Origin: Bacteroidota bacterium
GTDB lineage: Bacteria; Bacteroidota; Bacteroidia; Chitinophagales; Chitinophagaceae
Reading direction: 5' to 3'
Assembly (NCBI GenBank): GCA_023422835.1
Contig: JAFAGI010000004.1
Location: 1-64,000, forward strand
DNA length: 64,000 nt
Numbering within the stretch: the first letter of the stretch is position 1; each line of letters opens with the position of its first letter. A model generated the notes under the pieces. The model was not told the DNA's origin, did not search any database, and saw only the letters and a program-made list of their open reading frames with translations. Position numbers and translations under genes: made by a program. This document shows, piece by piece, positions 18,313 to 27,523 of this stretch.

Positions 18313-18731
18313 TTCTAAAACAGCTGCGAAGCAGAGTACTGAAATTTATACACATACAATAACCATAAAGATGAAGCATCTTTACCAACCGGGAATGATA
18401 ATAAAGAATTAAGGTTTTTGGCTATTCCATGTGCCAACTGAAAACCAAATAAATATATACACGTGAATAGAGAAGTAATATATTTCAATGGATATAGCAT
18501 TCCTATGGTACGGGCCAGCTAACCTGTTTTGTACACACATACGATTTCTGCGAATCATACAACAAAAAAAACATTCTTAGCCAACCATACATTCTCATTA
18601 ACACACGCTCAATTTTGAGGCAATGGTAAAATACCAATGATATTTTAGTAAGCAACCTTTCAAGCAGTGCATGATAAAATTCATAAAAAACAGAGTTGAA
18701 ATCTGGTTATTTTTGTCCATAATTTTTCCGC
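18252..18731. other. Intergenic stretch holding repeats B and C
   Basis: This 480-base gap contains repeat copies B and C in its first half. The rest shows no convincing gene. A -7-like TATTTTTG lies at 18708-18715 without a matching -33 box and may serve the transporter gene at 18732. Confidence 0.6.
18346..18472 (+). repeat. Dispersed hairpin-ended repeat, copy C
   Basis: This copy starts with CACATACAATAACC and has the best inner hairpin, AAAGATG with CATCTTT around AAG. It then shows ACCAACCGGGAATGA, GGCTATTCCATGTG and the tail CAACTGAAAACC. It ends in ATATACACGTGA, where copies A and D have the start codon ATG, so no gene begins here. Confidence 0.7.
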
Positions 18732-20003
18732 ATGAATAACCTTCAACCTGCTGTTGTTAATAAAAAAGCAATTGCCACAGAAGACTGGGCTGTAGTGCTA
18801 TTAGGATTTATGCTTATTGCACTCGCTTTGTCGGGGCTTGTTTTTCCAACTCCTTCTTTTTCGTGGAAAGACAATAGTGAACTTTTCAGTAAGGTTGTAT
18901 CGCAGGACAACCTGTTAAAGATAGGATTACAGTTTTTTATAGTCATGCTTACTGCCATACTTGGCGGATGGCTCACAGGTAAACAGGTAAAAAAGATAGC
19001 CATTGTTTTTCCTGTGATTTATTTGCTGACAGTTGTTGCCCTGATCATTGCAGGCAGCAGTGTTATGAAAAGCCTCAACCTGGAGGCTGTGATATTCAGC
19101 CTGGGTATTGGGCTGCTCATCAGCAACACCATGAAACTTCCTGGATGGTTTAGCAAAGCACTTACTTCAGAAATGTTCGTGAAGATAGGCCTTGTGCTGC
19201 TCGGCACCACCATTATTTTTTCCGATATCCTGAAAGATGGGGGCCTCGGGCTTCTGCAATCCCTGATCGTTGTTCTGTGCGTGTGGTACTTTGCTTTTTA
19301 TGCATGCAAGTTTTTGAAGATTGATAAGGAGATGGGGCTGATGATCTCAAGTGCAGTTTCCATTTGCGGCGTATCTGCCGCTATTGCTACATCAGGAGCT
19401 ATCAAAGGCGACAATAAAAAATTATCTTACGTAATATCCTTAGTGCTCATTGTGGCCGTACCGATGATGATCTTTATGCCCTACCTTGCTGAATGGATGG
19501 GCCTCTCACAAAAAGTCACAGGCGCATGGCTGGGCGGAAGCATTGATACAACGGGAGCTGTCGTAGCATCGGGTTCCCTGGTTGGTGACGAAGCGCTGAA
19601 AACCAGCACCATTGTTAAGTTCTCACAAAATGTATTGCTGGGCATAGCAGCTTTTGCCATTTCTATTTACTGGACCTACATCAATACACAAAAAGGTGAA
19701 AAGCAGGAAAAGCCAACTTTTAAAATTATCTGGCAACGCTTCCCGAAATTTATACTCGGCTTCGTGGCAGCCTCCCTTTTATTTTCGTTTGCGCTCTCCG
19801 GTGAGCAAGTGGCCCTGGTAAAAGAAGGCCTGAAAAACCTGCAGGGTCTTTGGTTTGCGCTGGCATTTACCAGCATAGGGCTGGAAACAAAATTTTCTGA
19901 ATTGTTCAGGCAGGACAATAAAAAACCGCTCTATGCTTTTATAATTGCCCAGCTTTTCAACGTAGTGCTTACACTGCTCATTGCGTGGTTGTTGTTTAGC
20001 TGA
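18732..20003 (+). CDS. YeiH-family putative sulfate exporter / UPF0324 membrane protein
   Basis: The 423-residue, strongly hydrophobic protein has about ten membrane helices. It carries UPF0324 family blocks such as LGIGLLISNTMKLPGW, KIGLVLLGTTIIF, SAVSICGVSAAIATSGAI, and GAWLGGSIDTTGAVVASG. Members are annotated as putative sulfate or anion exporters in the inner membrane; the substrate here is not known. The gene is monocistronic by context. Its stop abuts the stop of the convergent RDD gene with no gap. Confidence 0.88.
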   Translation: MNNLQPAVVNKKAIATEDWAVVLLGFMLIALALSGLVFPTPSFSWKDNSELFSKVVSQDNLLKIGLQFFIVMLTAILGGWLTGKQVKKIAIVFPVIYLLTVVALIIAGSSVMKSLNLEAVIFSLGIGLLISNTMKLPGWFSKALTSEMFVKIGLVLLGTTIIFSDILKDGGLGLLQSLIVVLCVWYFAFYACKFLKIDKEMGLMISSAVSICGVSAAIATSGAIKGDNKKLSYVISLVLIVAVPMMIFMPYLAEWMGLSQKVTGAWLGGSIDTTGAVVASGSLVGDEALKTSTIVKFSQNVLLGIAAFAISIYWTYINTQKGEKQEKPTFKIIWQRFPKFILGFVAASLLFSFALSGEQVALVKEGLKNLQGLWFALAFTSIGLETKFSELFRQDNKKPLYAFIIAQLFNVVLTLLIAWLLFS

Positions 20004-20714
20004 TCATGGCAAATGATTGTAGTCCTGCAATAAAATATACAAAAACTGCGCTGGTTCCTCTTTGCGGTGTATGTTCAGCACATTTTCTATTTTTCTGGCA
20101 GCTTCTGCCAGCAGGTAATAACCTTCTTCACGGTGCTGCATTTGCAGAACTTCTTTTATCAGCAGCATATCCTGCGCAGACAGGTTAGCTACTTCCGGGT
20201 AGCTGATCACATAATCATTGGCTACGGGCACAAACAAGGTCTGCTCCAATCTTCCCGGTGGCCGCATGTTTACTACAGTAGTATTGGCTACCATATCGCC
20301 CAGCCGCTGGCCTTTATTGCTGATGGCTACGGCAATTACCGCGATCACTCCCTGCGAAAACGTTACATCTATTAAACGGAATATCCACCGTAGCAGGTAT
20401 TGCCGCAGCGAGGGTTGCCCGCCAACGAGGCTTATGACTTTTATATGCATCAGCTTCTTCCCGATACTCTGACCGTTCATCAATGTTTCTGTAAGTAGGT
20501 AATACAAAAACACCGGCAAAATCACGATGACAATAAAGGCTGCTTCAGAAATACGCTCATCTATACCTGTAAATCTCAGTACATAAAATGCTACCAGGAA
20601 ATATGCTATAAATAACAGCATATCTACCATGCAGGCCACTATTCGACGACCTAAACCTGCCAGTTCGTACTCCACATCAATATTCTGTGCTGTTTGTATA
20701 GATATAAAAGACAT
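20004..20714 (-). CDS. RDD-family integral membrane protein
   Basis: The 236-residue protein has an RDD domain at about 15-150: three hydrophobic helices, the characteristic RRIVACMVDMLLF near residue 23, and GQSIGKKLMHIKVI. A soluble tail of about 80 residues follows. RDD proteins are poorly understood; some have roles in Na+/H+ transport. It diverges from the SpoIIM-like gene, an arrangement common at the head of this MoxR/DUF58 cluster in Bacteroidota, so a shared envelope role is likely. Confidence 0.85.
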   Translation of the reverse strand: MSFISIQTAQNIDVEYELAGLGRRIVACMVDMLLFIAYFLVAFYVLRFTGIDERISEAAFIVIVILPVFLYYLLTETLMNGQSIGKKLMHIKVISLVGGQPSLRQYLLRWIFRLIDVTFSQGVIAVIAVAISNKGQRLGDMVANTTVVNMRPPGRLEQTLFVPVANDYVISYPEVANLSAQDMLLIKEVLQMQHREEGYYLLAEAARKIENVLNIHRKEEPAQFLYILLQDYNHLP

Positions 20715-20806
20715 GACTATTTAATAATAAATTATTCTTTATAATGCAAAAGAAACTAAATTTACAATACCGGTTGATTATTCACTTATATTTTTTACCG
20801 AAACTT

Positions 20807-21829
20807 ATGCGGGAAAGTATTTTTTTAAAACAAAATGCCGACAAATGGAAACAGATGGAAGAGAATGCCCGCAACCCGCAGGGCTCAGCTGATGAGCTTG
20901 CTCAGCATTTTCTGGAAGTGACCGATGACCTCTCCTACGCTAAAACATTTTTCCCGAAAAGTAATGTTATCGGCTATCTCAACGGGCTGGCCTCTTTGTA
21001 TCACCAAAAAATTTACCGCAACAAAAAAGAAAACAAAAAACGCATAGTATGGCTTTGGCTATATGAACTGCCCTACCTTTTTAAAGTTTATCAAAAAACA
21101 TTTTTATATGCGTTTCTGTTCTTCCTGGTATTCTTACTCATAGGCATTTTTTCTGCCAGGCACGATCCGGATTTTGTGCGCCTTATCCTGGGAGACAATT
21201 ATGTAAATATGACTTTGGAAAATATTCGCAACGGCGATCCGTTTGGCGTTTACAAACAGGCTGATCCTGTGAAAATGTTCTTGGGCATAGCTTTCAACAA
21301 TATACGCGTTACCTTGTTTGTGTTTGCAAGCGGTATATTTTTTTCAGTAGGATCGCTGGTGATAGCGTTTAAAAATATCGTGATGCTTGGCGCATTTGAA
21401 ACGTTTTTCTTCCAGCAGGGCCTGGGCCTAAAAAGCATTTTGGTTGTCTTTATTCACGGCACACTGGAGATCTGGGGAATCATTATTGCCGTGGCTTCGG
21501 GGATGATCCTTGGCAACAGTATATTGTTTCCCGGCACTTACAGCCGCAAAGATGCTATGCTGCGCGGCGCCAGAGACGGGCTTAAAATTGTTTTCGGGTT
21601 AATACCTTTATTCATTGCCGCCGGTTTTCTGGAGGGCTTTGTAACGCGGCATACGCACATGCCCATAGCATTAAGCATAAGCGTTCTTGCTGCCAGCCTT
21701 GCTTTCATCGTATGGTACTTCATCGTTTATCCAAACATCATTTACAAAAAAATAAATGCCGCTGAAAACGGCAACAGTATTGACATTCATCCAAATTTAA
21801 AAAGATGGTTAAGCCAAAAACAGAGTTAA
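20807..21829 (+). CDS. Stage II sporulation protein M (SpoIIM)-like membrane protein
   Basis: I take the ATG at 20807 (MRESIFLKQNADKW); an in-frame ATG at 20744 would add an atypical basic stretch. The 340-residue protein has a soluble N-terminal domain and about five membrane helices with the DUF95/SpoIIM signature (NIRVTLFVFASGIFFSVGSL and HGTLEIWGIIIAVASG). In non-spore-forming Bacteroidota this family sits with MoxR/DUF58 clusters, and its role is unknown. It overlaps the next gene by 25 bases. Confidence 0.85.
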   Translation: MRESIFLKQNADKWKQMEENARNPQGSADELAQHFLEVTDDLSYAKTFFPKSNVIGYLNGLASLYHQKIYRNKKENKKRIVWLWLYELPYLFKVYQKTFLYAFLFFLVFLLIGIFSARHDPDFVRLILGDNYVNMTLENIRNGDPFGVYKQADPVKMFLGIAFNNIRVTLFVFASGIFFSVGSLVIAFKNIVMLGAFETFFFQQGLGLKSILVVFIHGTLEIWGIIIAVASGMILGNSILFPGTYSRKDAMLRGARDGLKIVFGLIPLFIAAGFLEGFVTRHTHMPIALSISVLAASLAFIVWYFIVYPNIIYKKINAAENGNSIDIHPNLKRWLSQKQS

Positions 21830-22755
21830 GAAAAGTAAGGTATTTCGGAGACCTCATCAGTGATGCGCTTACGTTTATAAAGCAGGAGTTTAAGCCGCTT
21901 ACCAAAAGCTATATCCTCATTGCAGGCATTGCTATATTGTTGTTTGCCGTACTATTCGGCCTTACGCTTGGCAAATTTTACGGTGGCATTTTTGATACAG
22001 CCACGAAAGGCGGAGCAGATGTGCTAAGCAATTACGATAATTTTTCTATTCCAATACTGGTGACAATGTTTATCGTGGCAATTTTTACTTCTGCTGCAAT
22101 CATGACAGTGCCTAACGTGTACATGAAATTGTACATGCAGAAACAAAATCAGTCGCCTGCATTCAACGAAGTGTGGGAAGGTACAGTAAAGTACATAGGG
22201 AAAGTGCTTGTATTCCATGTATTGTTTGGCTTGTGTCTGGCGCTGGTTGCAGGCATGCTGATCGCTGGCGGCATGCTGGTTTCACCAATAGTGGGGGCAG
22301 TGCTTATTGCCTTATTGTTGATACCTTTGATCTATATCGGCATCTGCATGACCATTGCATCGCAGGTGATCATCTTCGAAGAAGAAACCTCATTCATAAA
22401 AATATGGCAACGATGCTTTTACCTGGTGAAAGACAACTTCTGGAGCAGCTTCCTGGTTTACGTATTATCCTCAATCATCATCAGCTTTGCATCGGGCGCC
22501 ATCGGGTTGATCACAGGCGCGCTGTTCGGCGGCGCCATGTACCTTACCACCAAAGAGATCGGTTCGTCGATAGGTACGCTTTATTCCATATTTTATTTAT
22601 TCACTTATATTTTTTATGTGTACTTTGTAATAACCGTATCGCTTAACTATTTTTCTTTAGTGGAAAAGAAAGAAGGTACCGGCCTACTGCAAAGAATACA
22701 AAACATTGGCAGCAGCGCTGATAGGGGCCTGCACAATATCGAAGAAAGATATTAA
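21805..22755 (+). CDS. Polytopic membrane protein of the MoxR/DUF58 cluster
   Basis: The 316-residue protein shows about six hydrophobic segments and a short basic tail. I recognise no named domain with certainty. Its start overlaps the SpoIIM-like gene by 25 bases, and its stop overlaps the next start in TAATG, so translation is likely coupled. It is a standard, unnamed component of this Bacteroidota cluster, probably an inner-membrane partner. Confidence 0.75.
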   Translation: MVKPKTELRKVRYFGDLISDALTFIKQEFKPLTKSYILIAGIAILLFAVLFGLTLGKFYGGIFDTATKGGADVLSNYDNFSIPILVTMFIVAIFTSAAIMTVPNVYMKLYMQKQNQSPAFNEVWEGTVKYIGKVLVFHVLFGLCLALVAGMLIAGGMLVSPIVGAVLIALLLIPLIYIGICMTIASQVIIFEEETSFIKIWQRCFYLVKDNFWSSFLVYVLSSIIISFASGAIGLITGALFGGAMYLTTKEIGSSIGTLYSIFYLFTYIFYVYFVITVSLNYFSLVEKKEGTGLLQRIQNIGSSADRGLHNIEERY

Positions 22756-23441
22756 TGAGGCTGCTGCTGATCATATTGTTGTTACTGCCTTTGCAAAAAA
22801 CATACGCGCAGGCAAAATCTGTAAGCGGAAACACTTCCGTTATCCATGTGCGTGCGGTAGCCGCAGGCAAAATGGCCGTTTGGAAAAATTCCAAAGAATT
22901 CAGGTATGACAGGAATGAAAGCAAACTCTCCTGGTGGAGCAGGTTAAAGATGCGCTTCTGGCAATGGCTACACTCTTTTTTCAGCAATGAAAATAATGAA
23001 CGCGGCTTTTGGATAGGCCTGCTAAGCATTTGTGCTATAGTTATTGCTTTTGCAGTTTATAAGCTTTCGGGCATGAACAGATCAGGAATTTTTGAACGAA
23101 GAGATAGGGAAGGCAAGGCTTATACAGAAGGTGAAGAAAATATTCATGAGATAGATTTTGCGGATGCGATAAAAAAGGCTGAGCAATCAGACAACCTTAG
23201 GCTGGCCGTACGTTTCAGGTATTTGCAATTATTAAAATTCTTATCAGACAAGGAGCTGATCCGCTGGCAGCCCAGCAAGACCAACCATGCGTACATAGCT
23301 GAGATGCAGGCAGCGGCTTGGTTTGCAGACATTACCAATTCCTTTGAATACATCTGGTATGGCGAACATGGCATAGATACAGAGGCGTATGAAAATATAA
23401 AATCTAAATTTGAGCAACAACAAAACGTAAGCACAAACTGA
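22755..23441 (+). CDS. DUF4129-domain membrane protein
   Basis: The 228-residue protein has an N-terminal signal or membrane segment (1-19) and one membrane helix at about 86-104. The C-terminal DUF4129 domain (about 150-220) includes RLAVRFRYLQLLKFLSDKELIRW. DUF4129 proteins accompany MoxR ATPases and are thought to act at the envelope. The start overlaps the previous stop. The stop TGA overlaps a possible CTG start of the next gene. Confidence 0.8.
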   Translation: MRLLLIILLLLPLQKTYAQAKSVSGNTSVIHVRAVAAGKMAVWKNSKEFRYDRNESKLSWWSRLKMRFWQWLHSFFSNENNERGFWIGLLSICAIVIAFAVYKLSGMNRSGIFERRDREGKAYTEGEENIHEIDFADAIKKAEQSDNLRLAVRFRYLQLLKFLSDKELIRWQPSKTNHAYIAEMQAAAWFADITNSFEYIWYGEHGIDTEAYENIKSKFEQQQNVSTN

Positions 23442-23485
23442 AAACGTATAAAGCATTTATAATAATTTTTGTTCTGCTTTTAGGC

Positions 23486-24631
23486 ATGTACATTTATGCA
23501 GAAGTTACTACACCCAATCCGGTTGACTGGGCGGTCTCTTTGAAGCAAAGTGATAAAAATCCTTATGGTGCTTACATCCTGTACAATTCGTTGGCTGATT
23601 ATTTCCCCGGCGCCACCATCAATTCTTACCGGAAGCCGCCTTATAATGTGCTAACAGAAGTACATGCTCCAGGAAAAAATACATCAGCCTATTTTCTGCT
23701 GGCGCCCAAACTCAATCTCTCCAAACAGGACATCAACGAGTTGCTGCGGTTTGTAAAAAGCGGCAATTATGTTTTTATCGCTTCCCTAAATCCCGGCAAA
23801 TTGCTTTTAGATACCCTGCAGTTAAAAACTACTTTTTATCAAGCCTTGCAAAAAGATTCTACGGTTATAAACTTTACCAATCCTGCGCTCCGCAGAAACG
23901 GCGGCTATACATTTACCAAATACACTATCGATGATAGTTTCACCTGGATCAACAAAAAAGATTCCGCAACCGTACTGGGCATTATCCAACAAAACACCAG
24001 CCCGAATTTTTTACAATACCGTATGGGCAAGGGCGCGTTGTTTGTACACGCCGCGCCGCTCTGTTTCAGCAACCATTTTATGCTTACCGGCGATAATGCT
24101 GATTATGTAAACAAAGCTGTCTCTCATATTCCATCAAACATACAAACTGTTTATTGGGATGAATATTACAAACTCGGGCGCGAAGGCGCTGCAACACCAT
24201 TGCGGGTGCTGCTCTCCAACTTCTGGACAAGGTGGGCTTTGCGTATAGCCTTACTGCTGATGCTCACTTACATTTTATTTGGCATGAAAAGAAAGCAACG
24301 CATTATACCCATCCTGAAACCGCTGGAAAATAAATCGCTGTCGTTTGCCGAAACGGTTGCTGCGCTTTACTATAACAGGAAAGAAAATGAACTGATCGTG
24401 CGTAAGAAGATGAACTTCCTTACAGAATTTATCCGGCAACGCTATGCGCTCTCAACCAACAAACCGGATGATGCGTTTGTAGAAACGCTTGCGCGGAAAA
24501 GCAATGTAAACAAAGAACTAATCAGAGCTATTTTTTCACGGGCTGAACATTTACAGCTAACCGCCACAGACGAAGCGCTGGTTGCATTCAATAAACAATT
24601 AGAACAATTTTATCAACAGGCAAAAGCATAA
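23486..24631 (+). CDS. DUF4350-domain membrane protein
   Basis: From the ATG at 23486 the protein has 381 residues: a DUF4350 domain (about 15-200), one membrane helix near 245-265, and a cytoplasmic tail. The open frame extends upstream and would add KTYKAFIIIFVLLLG, completing the usual N-terminal membrane anchor that the ATG start cuts in half. No ATG, GTG or TTG exists there; CTG at 23438, overlapping the previous TGA, is the plausible true start. It is part of the MoxR/DUF58 operon. Confidence 0.82.
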   Translation: MYIYAEVTTPNPVDWAVSLKQSDKNPYGAYILYNSLADYFPGATINSYRKPPYNVLTEVHAPGKNTSAYFLLAPKLNLSKQDINELLRFVKSGNYVFIASLNPGKLLLDTLQLKTTFYQALQKDSTVINFTNPALRRNGGYTFTKYTIDDSFTWINKKDSATVLGIIQQNTSPNFLQYRMGKGALFVHAAPLCFSNHFMLTGDNADYVNKAVSHIPSNIQTVYWDEYYKLGREGAATPLRVLLSNFWTRWALRIALLLMLTYILFGMKRKQRIIPILKPLENKSLSFAETVAALYYNRKENELIVRKKMNFLTEFIRQRYALSTNKPDDAFVETLARKSNVNKELIRAIFSRAEHLQLTATDEALVAFNKQLEQFYQQAKA

Positions 24632-24633
24632 CT

Positions 24634-25596
24634 ATGGAAGAAAAAAATGAATTAGCTCCACTGAACACCGCCATGCAACACATAAAACAAGAGATCAGCA
24701 AGGTGATCGTGGGACAGGAAGCAATGATAGAACTGTTGCTGGCAGCCATTCTCGCAGAAGGGCATGTGCTCATAGAAGGTGTACCGGGTGTAGCCAAAAC
24801 GCTCACTGCAAAACTGCTGGCACGCTGTAGTGATGCCCCTTTCTCACGCATACAATTCACGCCGGACCTAATGCCGAGCGATGTGATCGGTACTTCTGTC
24901 TTTAACCCGCAGCAGGGAAGTTTTGCATTCAGGCAAGGCCCTGTATTCAGCAATATTGTGTTGATAGACGAGATCAACCGCTCGCCTGCCAAGACACAAG
25001 CCGCGTTGTTCGAGGTAATGGAAGAGCGCCAGGTAACCTACGACGGCATTACACATAAACTGCCGGAACCATTCATTGTGCTGGCTACACAAAACCCTGT
25101 AGAGCACGAAGGCACTTACCGCCTGCCTGAAGCACAGCTCGACAGATTCCTGTTTAAGATCATAGTGAACTACCCGTCGCCTGAAGAAGAAGTAAAGATC
25201 CTGGAGCATGCACACAAAGGCATTACCACACACTTCAATGAAACGGTTCATACCGTAATTTCCAGTGAAGCAATTGTAGCATTCCGCCGGCAAATAAAAA
25301 CAATCCACGTAGAAGAAAAAGTATTGAAATACATTGCAGACATTGTGAGTGAAACCCGCAACAATGCCTCTCTCTTCCTCGGCGCCAGCCCGCGTGCCTC
25401 AGTGGCTGTGCTCAACGGCAGCAAAGCTGTTGCAGCCCTTAACGGGAAGGATTTTGTTACGCCTGATGACGTGATACGCGTACTGCCATCCGTGCTGGCA
25501 CACAGGATAATCCTGACGCCGGAACGCGAGATGGAGGGCGCCACACCACACGACGTCATTGAAGAGATCATTAAAAAAATTGAAGTTCCCAGGTAA
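24634..25596 (+). CDS. MoxR-family AAA+ ATPase
   Basis: The 320-residue protein has Walker A GVPGVAKTL at 49-57, Walker B IVLIDEIN at 108-115, sensor 1 (VLATQNPVEHEGTY), and the MoxR-typical LPEAQLDRFL. The C-terminal lid domain covers about 215-320. MoxR ATPases act as chaperones that remodel partner complexes, usually with a VWA or DUF58 protein. The DUF58 gene follows by 5 bases, and the DUF4350 gene ends 2 bases before the ATG. Confidence 0.93.
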   Translation: MEEKNELAPLNTAMQHIKQEISKVIVGQEAMIELLLAAILAEGHVLIEGVPGVAKTLTAKLLARCSDAPFSRIQFTPDLMPSDVIGTSVFNPQQGSFAFRQGPVFSNIVLIDEINRSPAKTQAALFEVMEERQVTYDGITHKLPEPFIVLATQNPVEHEGTYRLPEAQLDRFLFKIIVNYPSPEEEVKILEHAHKGITTHFNETVHTVISSEAIVAFRRQIKTIHVEEKVLKYIADIVSETRNNASLFLGASPRASVAVLNGSKAVAALNGKDFVTPDDVIRVLPSVLAHRIILTPEREMEGATPHDVIEEIIKKIEVPR

Positions 25597-25601
25597 GCAG
25601 C

Positions 25602-26948
25602 GTGAAAAACTTTTTTAAAAATTATATAGCCGCACTCTACTTTACGACCCGCTTTTTTATGGCAGGTGCATTAGTCGTCAGCCTCATGGTGATTCGATTT
25701 TTTGCATCGTGGCTGAGTATTATCCCTTTTATTGCCCTGTTGTTATTTGCCGGTATTTTTATTGTGGAATATATACTGCTGTTCAGAAAAAGAAACGCAG
25801 TTTATGCACAGCGTGCGCATGCAGAACGCTTCAGCAACGGCGACGAGAACGAGGTAAAGTTATTCATAGAAAATAAATACCCTTTTCCTGTATACGCAGA
25901 TATAATAGATGAAATACCCATACAATTTCAAAACAGGAACGTACATTTTTACACCCGTATTCATGCGGGCAAAACATCGGTAATTGATTACACGCTGCGC
26001 CCTGTAAAGCGCGGCAGCTATGACTTTGGCAAGATCAATATTTACATCTCTGCATTTGCACGCTTCATCGAAAGAAGGTTTTCATTGGACCGAGCAAACA
26101 GCGTGGCGGTCTACCCATCGTACCTGCAGATGAGAAAGTACCAGCTCATGGCTATCAACAACCGCCTTTCGGAAGCCGGCTTAAAAAAGCAGCGCAGGCT
26201 AGGCCACAGCATGGAGTTTGAACACATCAAAGAATATGTTACCGGTGATGATTACCGTACGGTAAACTGGAAAGCTACGGCCAGGCGCGGCAGCCTGATG
26301 GTAAACAATTATGTAGAAGAAAAGAGCCAGCCCGTGTATTGCGTGATTGATAAGGGCAGGCTGATGGAAATGCCTTTTGATGGCTTAAGCCTGCTGGATT
26401 ACTCCATCAATGCATCGCTGGCATTGAGCAGCATTGCTGTGCACAAAGAAGACAAGGCCGGCATTATTACTTTCTCCGACAGAATGGGTACACTGTTGCC
26501 GGCAGACAAGCGTGCCTACCAGATGCAAAAAATTCAGGAAGTCTTGTACCGCCAGAAAACAAGATACCTGGAAAGTGATTTTGAAAAACTGTATATTACT
26601 ATACGCAATAAGATCAGCCAGCGAAGCCTGATAGTATTATTCACCAACTTTGCTTCCCTGAACGGCATGCAAAGGCAAAAAGCCTATCTCAAAAAAATTG
26701 CAGAGCGACATTTGCTGGTAGTGGTATTTTTTCAAAATACAGAAATGAAAAAAGCATTGGAGAAGGAAGCCGCAAACCTGAAAGACATTTATATACAAAC
26801 CATCGTAGAGCAGTTTGAATTTGAAAAAAAACAAATCGTGCAGGAATTAAAACAGGAAGGTATATTTACCATACTTACACCGCCGCAGAACCTGACCGTG
26901 CAAGTGCTGAACAAATACCTGGAAATCAAAGCCAGGCAGTTGTTGTGA
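25602..26948 (+). CDS. DUF58-domain protein (VWA-like partner of MoxR)
   Basis: The start is GTG at 25602, 5 bases after the MoxR stop. The 448-residue protein has two membrane helices (about 10-60). The DUF58 core includes EFEHIKEYVTGDDYRTVNWK near 206-225, and a VWA-like region follows with VIDKGRLM. DUF58 proteins are the usual client or partner of MoxR, with roles inferred in envelope or stress functions. This is the last gene of the cluster. No clear terminator follows. Confidence 0.9.
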   Translation: MKNFFKNYIAALYFTTRFFMAGALVVSLMVIRFFASWLSIIPFIALLLFAGIFIVEYILLFRKRNAVYAQRAHAERFSNGDENEVKLFIENKYPFPVYADIIDEIPIQFQNRNVHFYTRIHAGKTSVIDYTLRPVKRGSYDFGKINIYISAFARFIERRFSLDRANSVAVYPSYLQMRKYQLMAINNRLSEAGLKKQRRLGHSMEFEHIKEYVTGDDYRTVNWKATARRGSLMVNNYVEEKSQPVYCVIDKGRLMEMPFDGLSLLDYSINASLALSSIAVHKEDKAGIITFSDRMGTLLPADKRAYQMQKIQEVLYRQKTRYLESDFEKLYITIRNKISQRSLIVLFTNFASLNGMQRQKAYLKKIAERHLLVVVFFQNTEMKKALEKEAANLKDIYIQTIVEQFEFEKKQIVQELKQEGIFTILTPPQNLTVQVLNKYLEIKARQLL

Positions 26949-27033
26949 TATCTTCAAACCTCATTGCCACCTTTAGTTATTTTCTTTGAGCCACAGCAAG
27001 GCATGCTGCACAAGATTTGGCGGCGAGGGCTTT

Positions 27034-27372
27034 TCAAGGGATTTGCTTATGAAGAAATTCATTAAAAAAATACTTTGCTCTTGCTTTATCTGCCGCCTTG
27101 GTTCGTGCGTACATCATACCATTCCAGAAAAGGCTTACAGGATTATGAAATAAATAATAGGCAGTATCCCTGTAACTTTTTGCCAGCTCAAATTTGCTTG
27201 TATGCTCAGCATATTTGGCAATCTGCAGCCAATAAGATTCTACATTAGGCGATAACCCAAACTCTATAGCCCTTTGAATAAAATACCTGCTGGAATCGAA
27301 ATTTAATTTTTCTCCATAAGCTATACCGAGAAAATAAAACACCTTTTCGTTTAGTATACGCTTATCAAGCAA
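27034..27372 (-). CDS. Short TPR-like protein, possibly a gene remnant
   Basis: The 112-residue frame reads as tetratricopeptide-like helices (VFYFLGIAYGEKLNFDSSRYF and IQRAIEFGLSPNVESYW). It begins at a TTG directly downstream of an in-frame TGA, and no ATG is available. It may be the C-terminal remnant of a longer TPR protein or a small real gene. It lies alone on the minus strand between the MoxR cluster and hemB, sharing the AT-rich upstream region with hemB. Confidence 0.4.
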   Translation of the reverse strand: MLDKRILNEKVFYFLGIAYGEKLNFDSSRYFIQRAIEFGLSPNVESYWLQIAKYAEHTSKFELAKSYRDTAYYLFHNPVSLFWNGMMYARTKAADKARAKYFFNEFLHKQIP

Positions 27373-27523
27373 GCTGTTTCAATTGCAATATAAACTAAGT
27401 TTTTAATTTGACAATTAATTTTTTAATTTTTATGCTGTACCTATTGTAAAAGATTTATAAGAATTTGATTTTTGTTTTTCAGAGCAGGTAAATATTCCGA
27501 AATTTACACCTCAATTTTTAGAC

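Noticed and set aside
18315..18500. 61-residue minus-strand frame between SGNH and YeiH genes
   Set aside because: It is the reverse of repeat copy C and has no support as a gene.
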